64,000 nt of DNA from Mycolicibacterium holsaticum DSM 44478 = JCM 12374 (lineage in GTDB: Bacteria; Actinomycetota; Actinomycetes; Mycobacteriales; Mycobacteriaceae): contig NZ_CP080998.1 in the NCBI RefSeq assembly GCF_019645835.1, positions 3,472,001 to 3,536,000 on the forward strand. The letters are read 5' to 3'. The notes under the pieces were generated by a model, which had not been told where the DNA came from, did no database searches, and worked only from the letters and a program-made list of their open reading frames with translations. Positions 17,865-25,962 of the stretch are shown here, in pieces (positions within the stretch are counted from its first letter, which is position 1; every line of letters begins with the position of its first letter). The translations under genes were made by a program, and so were the position numbers.

Positions 17865-18380
17865 TCAAACCTCCAGCAGACCCTCGGGCGGATCGATCTC
17901 GACCACGCCGTCGGCAAGCGACACCGACGTGACGATGGCGCTGACGAACGGCACCAGCACTTCCCGCTCACCGGTGCGGACTGCGAGCAGTTCGCCTGCG
18001 GCGGTGTGTAACACCTCGGCGACAGTGCCGATCTGGGCGCCGTCGACGGTGCGCACCTGCAGCCCTTCGAGTTGATGGTCGTAGAACTCGTCGGGGTCGT
18101 CGATGGGCGGCAGATCGGCCGCGTCCACGAGGAACAGAGTGCCCCGCAGCGCGTCTGCGCCGTCCCGGTCGACCACCCCGGCCAGCCGCACCAGCAGCCG
18201 ATTACCGTGCGGGCGCACCGATTCGATGACGTAGCGCTGTTCGGACCTTCCCCTGGCCGACCGGCCCCGCAGGATCGCGCCGGCGGTGAACCGCTCGTCG
18301 GGATCGTCCGTGCGGACATCGACGACGAGCTCGCCAGTGACGCCGTGCGCCTTGACGACCCGCCCGACAACCAGGTCCAT
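17865..18380 (-). CDS. rimM: Ribosome maturation factor RimM
   Basis: 171 residues from ATG 18380. The N-terminal RimM beta-barrel carries the conserved [16 protein letters not shown]; the PRC-like barrel follows, with [10 protein letters not shown] and ending in [11 protein letters not shown]. It assists 30S head maturation together with S19. The start avoids a much longer open frame that only shadows khpA and rpsP. Confidence 0.96.
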   Translation of the reverse strand: MDLVVGRVVKAHGVTGELVVDVRTDDPDERFTAGAILRGRSARGRSEQRYVIESVRPHGNRLLVRLAGVVDRDGADALRGTLFLVDAADLPPIDDPDEFYDHQLEGLQVRTVDGAQIGTVAEVLHTAAGELLAVRTGEREVLVPFVSAIVTSVSLADGVVEIDPPEGLLEV

Positions 18381-18397
18381 GCGGCCTCTACCGGGCT

Positions 18398-18640
18398 CTA
18401 CTGGTCGGTGTCCACCACGTCGACACGGATACCCCGACCGCCGATCCCGGCGACCAGCGTGCGCAGCGCGGTCGCGGTACGACCGCCGCGGCCGATCACC
18501 TTGCCGAGGTCGTCGGGATGGACATGGACCTCCACGGTGCGGCCCCGGCGGTTGGTCACCATGTCGACCCGGACATCGTCGGGGTTGTCCACGATGCCGC
18601 GGACCAGATGCTCGACGGCGTCGACGACGACTGAGCTCAC
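18398..18640 (-). CDS. khpA: KH-domain RNA-binding protein KhpA
   Basis: 80 residues from GTG 18640, 8 bp after the rpsP stop. A single type II KH domain with the GxxG loop in [18 protein letters not shown]. In other Gram-positive bacteria KhpA pairs with KhpB/Jag to bind small RNAs and affect cell-wall growth. The operon position between rpsP and rimM is conserved. Confidence 0.93.
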   Translation of the reverse strand: MSSVVVDAVEHLVRGIVDNPDDVRVDMVTNRRGRTVEVHVHPDDLGKVIGRGGRTATALRTLVAGIGGRGIRVDVVDTDQ

Positions 18641-18648
18641 GGCCGTGC

Positions 18649-19224
18649 TCAGCTCTCGGCCGGCGCGGACTCGCCCGAGGCGGCGTTCTCCGCGGCGCCG
18701 GCCACGGTGGCGTCGTCACCTTCTGCGGCCGCCTCAGATGCGTCCTTGGCGCCGGACGGGTCGGCGGTGGCCTCGGCTTCGACGCCCTTCTTGGCCGACT
18801 CCTCGCTCGCCTTGTCCGCCGCCTTCTTGGCTGCCGGGGCCTTCTTCTTCTTGGGCTGGCTGGCCTCGGTGGACGGGCCGCCCTCGGCCTCGGCCAGCGC
18901 GGCGTTGAACAGGTCGAGCTTGTTGGGCTTGGGCTCCTTGACCTTCAACGTGCCCTCGGCGCCGGGCAGACCCTTGAACTTCTGCCAATCACCGGTGATC
19001 TTCAGCAGCGCCAGGACCGGTTCGGTGGGCTGGGCGCCGACGCTGAGCCAGTACTGCGCGCGCTCCGAATCGATCTCGATGAGGCTGGGGTCTTCTTTCG
19101 GGTGGTACCGGCCGATGACCTCGATGGCGCGGCCGTCGCGGCGGGTGCGCGCGTCGGCGACCGAGATGCGGTACTGGGGGTTGCGGATCTTGCCAAGCCG
19201 GGTGAGCTTGATCTTGACAGCCAT
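18649..19224 (-). CDS. rpsP: 30S ribosomal protein S16
   Basis: 191 residues. The first 90 or so are canonical S16 ([30 protein letters not shown]). The rest is a low-complexity Ala/Glu/Lys/Ser tail absent from the E. coli protein; long tails on S16 are usual in mycobacteria. It heads the rpsP-khpA-rimM-trmD operon. A short perfect inverted repeat lies 21 bp upstream of the ATG. Confidence 0.97.
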   Translation of the reverse strand: MAVKIKLTRLGKIRNPQYRISVADARTRRDGRAIEVIGRYHPKEDPSLIEIDSERAQYWLSVGAQPTEPVLALLKITGDWQKFKGLPGAEGTLKVKEPKPNKLDLFNAALAEAEGGPSTEASQPKKKKAPAAKKAADKASEESAKKGVEAEATADPSGAKDASEAAAEGDDATVAGAAENAASGESAPAES

Positions 19225-19245
19225 AGTTAAGCGACTTCTCCTGTG

Positions 19246-19262
19246 ATTGCCACGCTGGCAAT
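19246..19262 (-). promoter_or_regulatory. Hairpin in the rpsP leader
   Basis: ATTGCCA-CGC-TGGCAAT is a perfect 7-bp stem with a 3-nt loop, ending 21 bp before the rpsP ATG. It could be an RNA hairpin in the leader or a protein-binding dyad; the sequence alone does not separate these. Confidence 0.35.
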
Positions 19263-19385
19263 TCAGCGACCGGGGCGGGCTGCCCGGGTCCGGTTTTGCC
19301 TTACGTGTGTGACCGCCGCGCGGCCGTGGCCGTGGGCAGACAGCCGCCTATTCTGCCAGAACCGAGCCATCCAGCGGAAATCGAA

Positions 19386-20723
19386 TCAGATGCCCAGAAC
19401 GGCCCTGGCGATCAGGAAGTACATCAGCAGTCCGGTGGCGTCGACGAACGTGGTGATGAACGGGTTGGAGAACACCGCGGGATCGGCGCGCACGGCGCGG
19501 GCCAGCAACGGCATCGCGCCCCCGACAGTGGCCGCCATCGTGCACACCGCCAGCAGGCTCAGCCCGATCACCAGGCCCAACTGGCGGTCATAGACCACCG
19601 TCGTCGCCACGAACGCCACCGACCCGAGCAACAGACCCAGCGCGATCCCGACCTTGAACTCGCGCGCCAGCACCTTGGCGATATCGCGGGGTTCGACGTC
19701 ACCGAGCGCCAGCGCCCGCGTCACCGTGGTGGCGGCCTGGTTACCGGTGTTGCCGCCGGTGCCGATCAGCAACGGCACGAACAGGGCAAGCGCCACCACC
19801 TCGCTCAGCGTGGCTTCGAACACCTCCAGCACCTGCACCGTGAGCGTGGCGCCGATCGCCAGCACCAGCAGCCAGACCACCCTGGCCCGCACCAGCGCGC
19901 TGACCGGGCTGGCGAGGTAGGGCCGACGCAACGGTTCGGTACCGCTGATGCGGGCCTGGTCCTCGGTCTCGGCGGCTTCCAGAATGCGCAGCGCGTCGTC
20001 CACGGTGAGGATGCCGACCAGCCGCGACTCGCTGTCGACCACCGGAAGAGCCAGCAGTTTCAGGCCCGCGCACCGCCGCGCGGCCTCCTCGGCGCTGTCG
20101 GTGGCCTGCACGACGTACGCATGCTGCATCACGTCGCGGATCGGGGTGTCCGGCGATGCGCTCATCAGATCGCGCAGGCTGACGATGCCCACGACGGCCC
20201 GCTGGTCGTCGGTCACCGGCAGCGTGTAGACCGTCTCGGCGTCGGCCAGGCGCTCGCCGAGCACCGACAATGCCTGCCCCGCAGTGAAACTCGCACGCAA
20301 GGCGACGAACTCCGGGCTCATCCGCCTGCCGATCGAGCCCGGCGGATAGCCCAGGATGCCCGCGGTCATGTCGCGTTCGCGGGCCGGCAGACCGCGCATC
20401 AGGCGTAGGGCGACCGAGGCGGGCAGTTCGTCGAGCAACTCCACCCGGTCGTCGGGTTCCAGACCGGCGAACAACGCGGCGACGTCGTCGTCCTGCAGCG
20501 CGCGCATGAGGTCGCTCTGCAGGCTGGGGTCCAACGCCTCGAAAACCCGCAGCGCCTGGTCTTTGGCCAGCAGCCGGTACAGCACGGCGCGATCGGTGCT
20601 GTCCTGGCGTTCGAGGACGTCGACGACCTCAGAGGGCGTCAACGCCCGCACCGCCGACGTCACCTCGGCCAGGTCGGTGACACCGAGCGCGCGCTCGATC
20701 GTCTTGACCCGTTCCGCGCTCAC
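19386..20723 (-). CDS. mgtE: MgtE-family magnesium transporter/channel
   Basis: 445 residues from GTG 20723. The cytoplasmic MgtE N domain (helical repeats, about 1-125) and two CBS domains (about 130-250) sense Mg2+. The C-terminal half has five transmembrane helices, including the pore signature FVPLLIGTGGNTGNQA. It lets Mg2+ into the cell. The gene lies 4 bp after the SnoaL-like gene and is probably co-transcribed with it. It interrupts the rpsP to Rv2910c adjacency I know from M. tuberculosis. Confidence 0.95.
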   Translation of the reverse strand: MSAERVKTIERALGVTDLAEVTSAVRALTPSEVVDVLERQDSTDRAVLYRLLAKDQALRVFEALDPSLQSDLMRALQDDDVAALFAGLEPDDRVELLDELPASVALRLMRGLPARERDMTAGILGYPPGSIGRRMSPEFVALRASFTAGQALSVLGERLADAETVYTLPVTDDQRAVVGIVSLRDLMSASPDTPIRDVMQHAYVVQATDSAEEAARRCAGLKLLALPVVDSESRLVGILTVDDALRILEAAETEDQARISGTEPLRRPYLASPVSALVRARVVWLLVLAIGATLTVQVLEVFEATLSEVVALALFVPLLIGTGGNTGNQAATTVTRALALGDVEPRDIAKVLAREFKVGIALGLLLGSVAFVATTVVYDRQLGLVIGLSLLAVCTMAATVGGAMPLLARAVRADPAVFSNPFITTFVDATGLLMYFLIARAVLGI

Positions 20724-20727
20724 GAAG

Positions 20728-21147
20728 TCACACCATCTTGTCGAAGCACTTGGTCTCGACCCGACGGCTCATCCGCCAGCCCTGCCCCGTGCGGACGAAC
20801 TCGTCGTCGTACCAGAGCCCGCAGAACAGGATCTGGTTGTGCTCCCCGCCCATCACCATCGGGTTGAAGCAGAGGGTCCGCGACGACGCGGTGTCACCGG
20901 TGATGCGGACGTCGAAGTTGCCCAGCAGATGGGCGTATGCGGGGAAGTTCGGCAGCACTTCGGCCAGCCAGGCCTTCACGGCCGGATACTGGCCGTCGAT
21001 GCCGCCCATCGCCCGGTAGTCGATGTAGGCATCCGGGGTGAACACGCGATCGAGGTCATCGAAACGTCGTCGGTCGATGGCCGTCGAATAGTCGACCAGC
21101 AGCTGCTGGATCTCCAACCGATCCGAAATCTCTTCCAGGCTCAACAT
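20728..21147 (-). CDS. SnoaL-like/nuclear-transport-factor-2 fold protein (Rv2910c-like)
   Basis: 139 residues from ATG 21147 (MLSLEEISDRLEIQQLLVDY), a typical SnoaL-like start in which a helix precedes the alpha+beta cone. Conserved features include YSTAIDRRRFDDLDRVFTPD and the C-terminal strand WRMSRRVETKC. Such proteins may be hydratases, isomerases or non-catalytic; no function can be assigned. It is divergent from the carboxypeptidase gene with 32 bp between starts and lies 4 bp before mgtE. Confidence 0.85.
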   Translation of the reverse strand: MLSLEEISDRLEIQQLLVDYSTAIDRRRFDDLDRVFTPDAYIDYRAMGGIDGQYPAVKAWLAEVLPNFPAYAHLLGNFDVRITGDTASSRTLCFNPMVMGGEHNQILFCGLWYDDEFVRTGQGWRMSRRVETKCFDKMV

Positions 21148-21179
21148 GTGTCGATTCAACACGACTAAGCTGCGTGCCC

Positions 21180-22058
21180 ATGCGAAGGCTGTTGATCGGC
21201 TTGACGGCCGCCCTGTGCCTGTTCCTCGGACAATCCGCGGCGGCCACGGCCGCCCCGCTCGGCGTCGAGCAGCCCGCGGGTTCGGTCCCGATCCCCGAAG
21301 GCCCCGCGCAGGCCTGGGTGGTCGCCGACATGGACAGCGGCGCCGTACTGGCCGGCAGAGACGAGTTCGGCCAGTATGCGCCCGCCAGCACCATCAAGGT
21401 GCTGTTGGCGCTGACGGTGCTCGACGAGCTGCCGCTGGATGCCACCGTCGTCGCCAACGAGGCCGACACCAAGGTGGAATGCAATTGCGCGGGGGTGACG
21501 CCGGGCATGGTGTACACCGCGCGTCAGCTACTCGAGGCGCTGCTGCTGGTGTCGGGCAACGACGCGGCCAACACGCTGGCCACCATGCTGGGCGGCCATG
21601 ACGTGGCGGTGACGAAGATGAACGCCAAGGCGGCGCTGCTCGGCGCGTACGGCACCAACGCCGGTTCACCGTCGGGGCTGGACGGCCCGGGCATCGCGAT
21701 GTGGTCCTCACCGCACGACCTTGCGGTGATCTTCCGCGCCGCGATGGCCAACCCGGTGTTCGCCCAGATCACCAGCCAGCCGACCGCGGCTTTCCCGACC
21801 AAGACCGGGGACAAGGTGCTGGTCAACCAGGATGAACTGCTCCAACGTTATCCCGGCACGATCGGCGGCAAGACCGGCTTCACCGACATCGCGCGCAAGA
21901 CGTTCGTCGGCGCCGCCGAACGCAACGGCCGTCGACTGGTGGTGGCGTTGATGTACGGCATGAACGAGCCGGGCCAGCCGACCTACTGGGATCAGGCCGC
22001 CACCCTGTTCGACTGGGGCTTCGCGCTCGATCCGAACGCCAGCATCGGCCGCCTGTAA
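21180..22058 (+). CDS. dacB2: D-alanyl-D-alanine carboxypeptidase (DacB2-like)
   Basis: 292 residues. A signal peptide (residues 1-26) is followed by a class of penicillin-binding fold with the three active-site boxes: SxxK in PASTIKVL, SGN in LVSGNDAANTL and KTG in IGGKTGFTDIARK. It trims the terminal D-Ala of peptidoglycan stem peptides in the periplasm. ATG 21180 is preferred over GTG 21174. Position and sequence match M. tuberculosis Rv2911. A second copy follows in tandem. Confidence 0.93.
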   Translation: MRRLLIGLTAALCLFLGQSAAATAAPLGVEQPAGSVPIPEGPAQAWVVADMDSGAVLAGRDEFGQYAPASTIKVLLALTVLDELPLDATVVANEADTKVECNCAGVTPGMVYTARQLLEALLLVSGNDAANTLATMLGGHDVAVTKMNAKAALLGAYGTNAGSPSGLDGPGIAMWSSPHDLAVIFRAAMANPVFAQITSQPTAAFPTKTGDKVLVNQDELLQRYPGTIGGKTGFTDIARKTFVGAAERNGRRLVVALMYGMNEPGQPTYWDQAATLFDWGFALDPNASIGRL

Positions 22059-22191
22059 CGTACTGCCGCTTCTCCCGCGGCCCGGGTTTCACCTGCTCGC
22101 GCGGATTTCAGGGTGCCGGCGCCGTAGAAGTTGCCGAATCGCAACCGAGTCGAGATCGCGTTGGCGACCGCGGTGGATACGCTCGGCGCCC

Positions 22192-23028
22192 ATGCGAAAG
22201 CTGCTGGCCGCGTTGGCCATTGCGCTGTCGGCAGCGATCGGTATCGCAGCCCCGGCGCCCGCCCAGCCCGGTGTCGGACCATCGGGGGCCGTCGCGTTAC
22301 CCGAAGGTCCGGCGCAGGCGTGGCTGCTCGCCGACCTCGATAGTGGACGAATTCTGGCTTCCCGCAACCCTTATGAGCCGCATGCACCCGCCAGCACGAT
22401 CAAGGCGCTGCTGGCGATGGTCGTGCTCGACCATTTGCCGCTGAACGCGGTGGTCCGCGCCACCCAGGCCGCGGCCGACGTGGAATGTTCATGCGCCGGC
22501 GTCAAAGCGGGCCGGGCATACACCGTGCGCCAACTGCTCGACGGGCTGATGCTGGTGTCGGGCAACGACGCGGCCAACACGTTGGCCGACGGCCTGGGCG
22601 GTTACCGTGTCACGGTCGCGCGGATGAACGCCAAAGCGGCGGCGCTGGGCGCCAAGAGCACCCGCGCCTCGTCGCCGTCGGGGTTGGACGGGCCCGGGAT
22701 GGAGTCGGTCACCACCGCCAACGATCTGGCCGTCATCTACCGTGCGGCGTTGCGGTATCCGGTGTTCGCGGCGATTGTGCGTCAGCCGTCGTCGCTGTTC
22801 CCCACCGACAGCGGGCCCAAGACCATCGTCAACCAGAACGAACTGCTCATGCGCTATCCGGGCACGCTGGTCGGCAAGACCGGCTACACCAACCTCGCCC
22901 GCAAGACGTATGTCGGTGCCGCACAACGCGATGGCCGCCGGCTGGTGGTGGCGCAGCTGTACGGCAGCGGCGATCTGTACGGGCAGGCGATCCAGCTGCT
23001 GGACTGGGGGTTCAGCCAATCCTCGTGA
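22192..23028 (+). CDS. Second D-alanyl-D-alanine carboxypeptidase, tandem paralogue
   Basis: 278 residues with a signal peptide (about 1-24, cleavage after APA or PAQ) and the same boxes STIK, SGNDAANTL and VGKTGYTNLARK. Clearly a duplicate of the gene 133 bp upstream, sharing segments such as LPEGPAQAW and MNAKAA. M. tuberculosis has a single gene here, so this is a lineage-specific duplication. It converges with the amidohydrolase gene across a hairpin. Confidence 0.92.
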   Translation: MRKLLAALAIALSAAIGIAAPAPAQPGVGPSGAVALPEGPAQAWLLADLDSGRILASRNPYEPHAPASTIKALLAMVVLDHLPLNAVVRATQAAADVECSCAGVKAGRAYTVRQLLDGLMLVSGNDAANTLADGLGGYRVTVARMNAKAAALGAKSTRASSPSGLDGPGMESVTTANDLAVIYRAALRYPVFAAIVRQPSSLFPTDSGPKTIVNQNELLMRYPGTLVGKTGYTNLARKTYVGAAQRDGRRLVVAQLYGSGDLYGQAIQLLDWGFSQSS

Positions 23029-23039
23029 CGGTTTTCTCG

Positions 23040-23099
23040 GCGAGCAGACGCAGAGTCGTGCGAATCAGACCGTGCACACGCCTTTTTGTGTCTGCTCGC
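23040..23099. terminator. Stem-loop between convergent genes
   Basis: GCGAGCAGACGCA (23040-23052) pairs with TGTGTCTGCTCGC (23087-23099), 13 bp with one G.U, around a 34-nt loop. It fills the 72-bp gap between two converging genes, so it is placed to stop transcription from both sides. A TTTTT run inside the right half supports this weakly. The core GAGCAGACGC resembles a motif I recall as frequent in mycobacterial intergenic hairpins. Confidence 0.5.
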
Positions 23100-23100
23100 G

Positions 23101-24186
23101 CTAGAAGGTGACCCCGCGCAGGATCACCAGATCGGGGTGGTTGACGACGGCCGCGCCGGTGCGCGGATCCTCGCTGAAACACACCAGATCCGCGGGTGCG
23201 CCGTGCTGCAAGCTCGGCCGGCCCAACCAGTCCCGGGCATCCCAGCACGCGGCGCCCAGCGCCTGCGTCGGGCTCATCCCGATGCCCTTGAGCGCGTCGA
23301 TCTCGTCGGCGATGCGGCCGTGGGCGACCGTGCTTCCCGCGTCGGTCCCCGCGTAGATCGGCACCCCGGCCTCGCGCGCGGCGCCGATCCGCGCCGGGCA
23401 GCGGTCGTAGAGGTCACGCATGTGCTGGGCATAGGCGGGATATTTGCTTGCCGCCGCGGCGATTCCGGGAAAGTTCTCCACGTTGATCAACGTCGGCACC
23501 AGCGCGGTGCCGTACTCCACCATCAAGTCGATGGTGTCGTCGGTGAGCCCGTTGCCGTGTTCGATGCAGTCGATGCCGGCCTTGATCAACCCGGGCAGCG
23601 CATCCTCGCTGAACACGTGCGCGGTGACGCGGGCGCCGTTGGCGTGGGCGGCGTCGATCGCGGCCTTGAGCACGTCGTCGGACCACAGCGGCGCCAAATC
23701 CCCGATGTCGCGGTCGATCCAGTCGCCGACCAGCTTGACCCAGCCGTCACCGAACCTGGCCTGTTCGGCCACCGCGGCGGGCAGCGCGGATTCGTCGTCG
23801 AGTTCAACCGCGTACCCGCGCTGGTAGCGCTTGGGCCGGGCGAGGTGGCGGCCGGCCCGGATGATCTCCGGCAGGTCGTCGCGGTCGGCCAGGGGGCGGG
23901 TGTCGATCGGCGAACCGGCGTCGCGCAACAGCAACGCCCCCACGTCGCGTTCCAATTCGGCCTGCGCGACGCAGTCCTCGAGGTTGTCGAGCGGTCCGTG
24001 GTCACCGAGCCCGACGTGGCAGTGCGCGTCGACCAGACCGGGCAGGATCCAGCCCTCGGCGCCATCAGCCCCGAAAACCGTTGTGGCGTCGGCGACCGGC
24101 TCGGCGCTCAGCACGCCGTCGACGATCCACCACTCGACCGGTTCCTCGTCGGGCAGCCCGCGCCCGCGCACATGTAGGCGGGTCAA
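23101..24186 (-). CDS. Metal-dependent amidohydrolase family protein (Rv2915c-like)
   Basis: About 361 residues. Amidohydrolase superfamily: a metal-binding DAHCHVGLGDH after the first strands, then VTAHVFSEDALPG, IEHGNGLTDD and a late Asp in YAGTDAGST. These are consistent with an imidazolonepropionase/cyclic-imidase-type hydrolase; the substrate is unknown. The proposed TTG start at 24186 overlaps the ffh stop (TTGA); a GTG 15 bases later is the alternative. A much longer open frame upstream is only the shadow of ffh. The position downstream of ffh is conserved. Confidence 0.88.
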   Translation of the reverse strand: MTRLHVRGRGLPDEEPVEWWIVDGVLSAEPVADATTVFGADGAEGWILPGLVDAHCHVGLGDHGPLDNLEDCVAQAELERDVGALLLRDAGSPIDTRPLADRDDLPEIIRAGRHLARPKRYQRGYAVELDDESALPAAVAEQARFGDGWVKLVGDWIDRDIGDLAPLWSDDVLKAAIDAAHANGARVTAHVFSEDALPGLIKAGIDCIEHGNGLTDDTIDLMVEYGTALVPTLINVENFPGIAAAASKYPAYAQHMRDLYDRCPARIGAAREAGVPIYAGTDAGSTVAHGRIADEIDALKGIGMSPTQALGAACWDARDWLGRPSLQHGAPADLVCFSEDPRTGAAVVNHPDLVILRGVTF

Positions 24187-25739
24187 TTCTTCGGGAACTT
24201 CAGCTTCGACAGGTCGATGTCGGCGAGGCCGGGCGGCAACTCGTCGAGCCCCTTGGGCATGTCCGACAGGTCGGGGAAGCCCGCGGGCAGCCCCGGCATC
24301 CCGGCGCCCAACGGGTTGCGCGCCTTCGGCGGCGTCGGGCCCCTTCCGCCCTTCTTCCCCTTCTTGCCCTTCTTGCCGCCCTTGCGAGAGTTCTTGCGGC
24401 CGAACGGCATACCCATCTGCCCGGCCATCTGCGACATCATCTTGCGGGCCTCGAAGAAGCGCTCGACGAGCTGGTTGACCTCGCCGACCGTCACGCCGGA
24501 ACCGTTGGCGATGCGCAGCCGGCGCGACCCGTTGATGATCTTCGGGTCGGCCCGTTCCTCGGGAGTCATGCCGCGGATGATGGCCTGCAGCCGGTCCAAC
24601 TGTTTGTCGTCGACGGCGGCAAGCGCGTCCTTCATCTGCCCGGCGCCGGGCAGCATGCCCAGCAGGTTGCCGATCGGGCCCATCTTGCGGATCGCCAGCA
24701 TCTGCTCGAGGAAGTCCTCCAGCGTCAGCTCCCCGCTGCCGATCTTGTGGGCGGCCTCTTCGGCCTTCTGCGCGTCGAAGACCTGTTCGGCCTGCTCGAT
24801 CAGGGTGAGCACGTCGCCCATGCCCAGGATCCGGCTGGCCATCCGGTCGGGATGGAAGACGTCGAAATCCTCGAGCTTCTCCCCTGCGGAGGCGAACAGG
24901 ATCGGCACACCGGTGATCTCGCGCACCGAAAGCGCCGCGCCGCCACGGGCGTCGCCGTCGAGCTTGGTCAGCACCACGCCGGTGAAGCCGACGCCCTCGC
25001 GGAACGCCTCGGCGGTGGTGACGGCGTCCTGGCCGATCATCGCGTCCAGGACGAAGATCACTTCGTCGGGGTCGACGGCGTCGCGGATCGCCGCGGCCTG
25101 GCTCATCAGCTCGTCGTCGATGCCCAGCCGGCCTGCGGTGTCGACGATGACGACGTCGTAGTGCTTGGCTTTCGCCTCGGCCAGCCCGGCGGCGGCCACC
25201 GCGACCGGATCGCCGGGTGCGGCGTTCTCCTGGCCCTCGGGTCCCACGCCGGGGTGCGGCGCGAACACCTGTACGCCGGCCCGTTCGGCGACGATCTGCA
25301 GCTGGTTGACCGCGCCGGGACGTTGCAGGTCGCAGGCCACCAGAAGCGGGGTGTGCCCTTGGCCGTTGAGCCATTTGGCGAGCTTGCCCGCCAGCGTCGT
25401 CTTACCGGAGCCCTGCAGGCCGGCCAACATGATCACCGTCGGCGGGGTCTTGGCGAACGCGAGTTGGCGTGTCTCGCCGCCGAGGATGGTGACCAGCTCC
25501 TCGTTGACGATCTTGACGACCTGCTGGGCGGGGTTGAGGGCCGCCGATACCTCCGCGCCCTTGGCGCGCTCCTTGATGCGCGCCACGAAGTCGCGCACGA
25601 CGGGCAGCGACACGTCGGCTTCCAGCAGCGCCAGCCGGATCTCGCGGGCCGTCGCGTCAATATCGGCGTCGGTCAGCCGGCCCTTGCCGCGCAGCCCCGT
25701 CAGGGCGCCGGTCAACCGGTCGGACAGGGATTCAAACAC
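24183..25739 (-). CDS. ffh: Signal recognition particle protein Ffh (SRP54)
   Basis: 518 residues. N domain, then G domain with P-loop GLQGSGKTTLAGKLA, DTAGR and TKLDG boxes, then a methionine-rich M domain (MSQMAGQMGMPFG) that binds signal sequences and 4.5S RNA. It delivers ribosomes making membrane proteins to FtsY, also in this window. The GTG start has no visible Shine-Dalgarno, but TAGTCT lies 7 nt upstream, so a leaderless mRNA is likely. Confidence 0.96.
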   Translation of the reverse strand: MFESLSDRLTGALTGLRGKGRLTDADIDATAREIRLALLEADVSLPVVRDFVARIKERAKGAEVSAALNPAQQVVKIVNEELVTILGGETRQLAFAKTPPTVIMLAGLQGSGKTTLAGKLAKWLNGQGHTPLLVACDLQRPGAVNQLQIVAERAGVQVFAPHPGVGPEGQENAAPGDPVAVAAAGLAEAKAKHYDVVIVDTAGRLGIDDELMSQAAAIRDAVDPDEVIFVLDAMIGQDAVTTAEAFREGVGFTGVVLTKLDGDARGGAALSVREITGVPILFASAGEKLEDFDVFHPDRMASRILGMGDVLTLIEQAEQVFDAQKAEEAAHKIGSGELTLEDFLEQMLAIRKMGPIGNLLGMLPGAGQMKDALAAVDDKQLDRLQAIIRGMTPEERADPKIINGSRRLRIANGSGVTVGEVNQLVERFFEARKMMSQMAGQMGMPFGRKNSRKGGKKGKKGKKGGRGPTPPKARNPLGAGMPGLPAGFPDLSDMPKGLDELPPGLADIDLSKLKFPKN

Positions 25740-25746
25740 GAGGCCA

Positions 25747-25752
25747 AGACTA
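25747..25752 (-). promoter_or_regulatory. ffh: Candidate -10 element giving a leaderless ffh transcript
   Basis: On the minus strand TAGTCT (TANNNT pattern) is followed by 7 nt and then the ffh GTG, the spacing expected if transcription starts at the initiator G. Leaderless mRNAs beginning with GTG or ATG are common in mycobacteria. The same bases form a dyad GGCCAAG-ACTA-CTTGGCC (25742-25759), which might instead be an operator. Confidence 0.45.
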
Positions 25753-25962
25753 CTTGGCCGCCGCGCACTCCCTCGGAGCGCGCCTCATCGGTTCGACGCA
25801 CCGCCGGTGGCGAATGCGAGACACCGCGTCGGTTGTCGCGTCGGTTCTGCCGGCGCACGAACCGGCCCATACATGGGAGATATGGAAGTCGTCGAGGTCG
25901 CCCCCCACCTCGATCCTGGCTACACCACGACGTCGCCGGGCCTGCGCCGAGCTAGCGCGGGC

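Noticed and set aside
24187..25374. Long N-terminal extension of the amidohydrolase frame across ffh
   Set aside because: The extra 396 codons are low-complexity Arg/Gly/Ala and lie over ffh in another frame; homology begins at 24186.
24081..25955. 624-codon frame antisense to ffh
   Set aside because: Composition typical of a GC-rich shadow; ffh itself is unambiguous.
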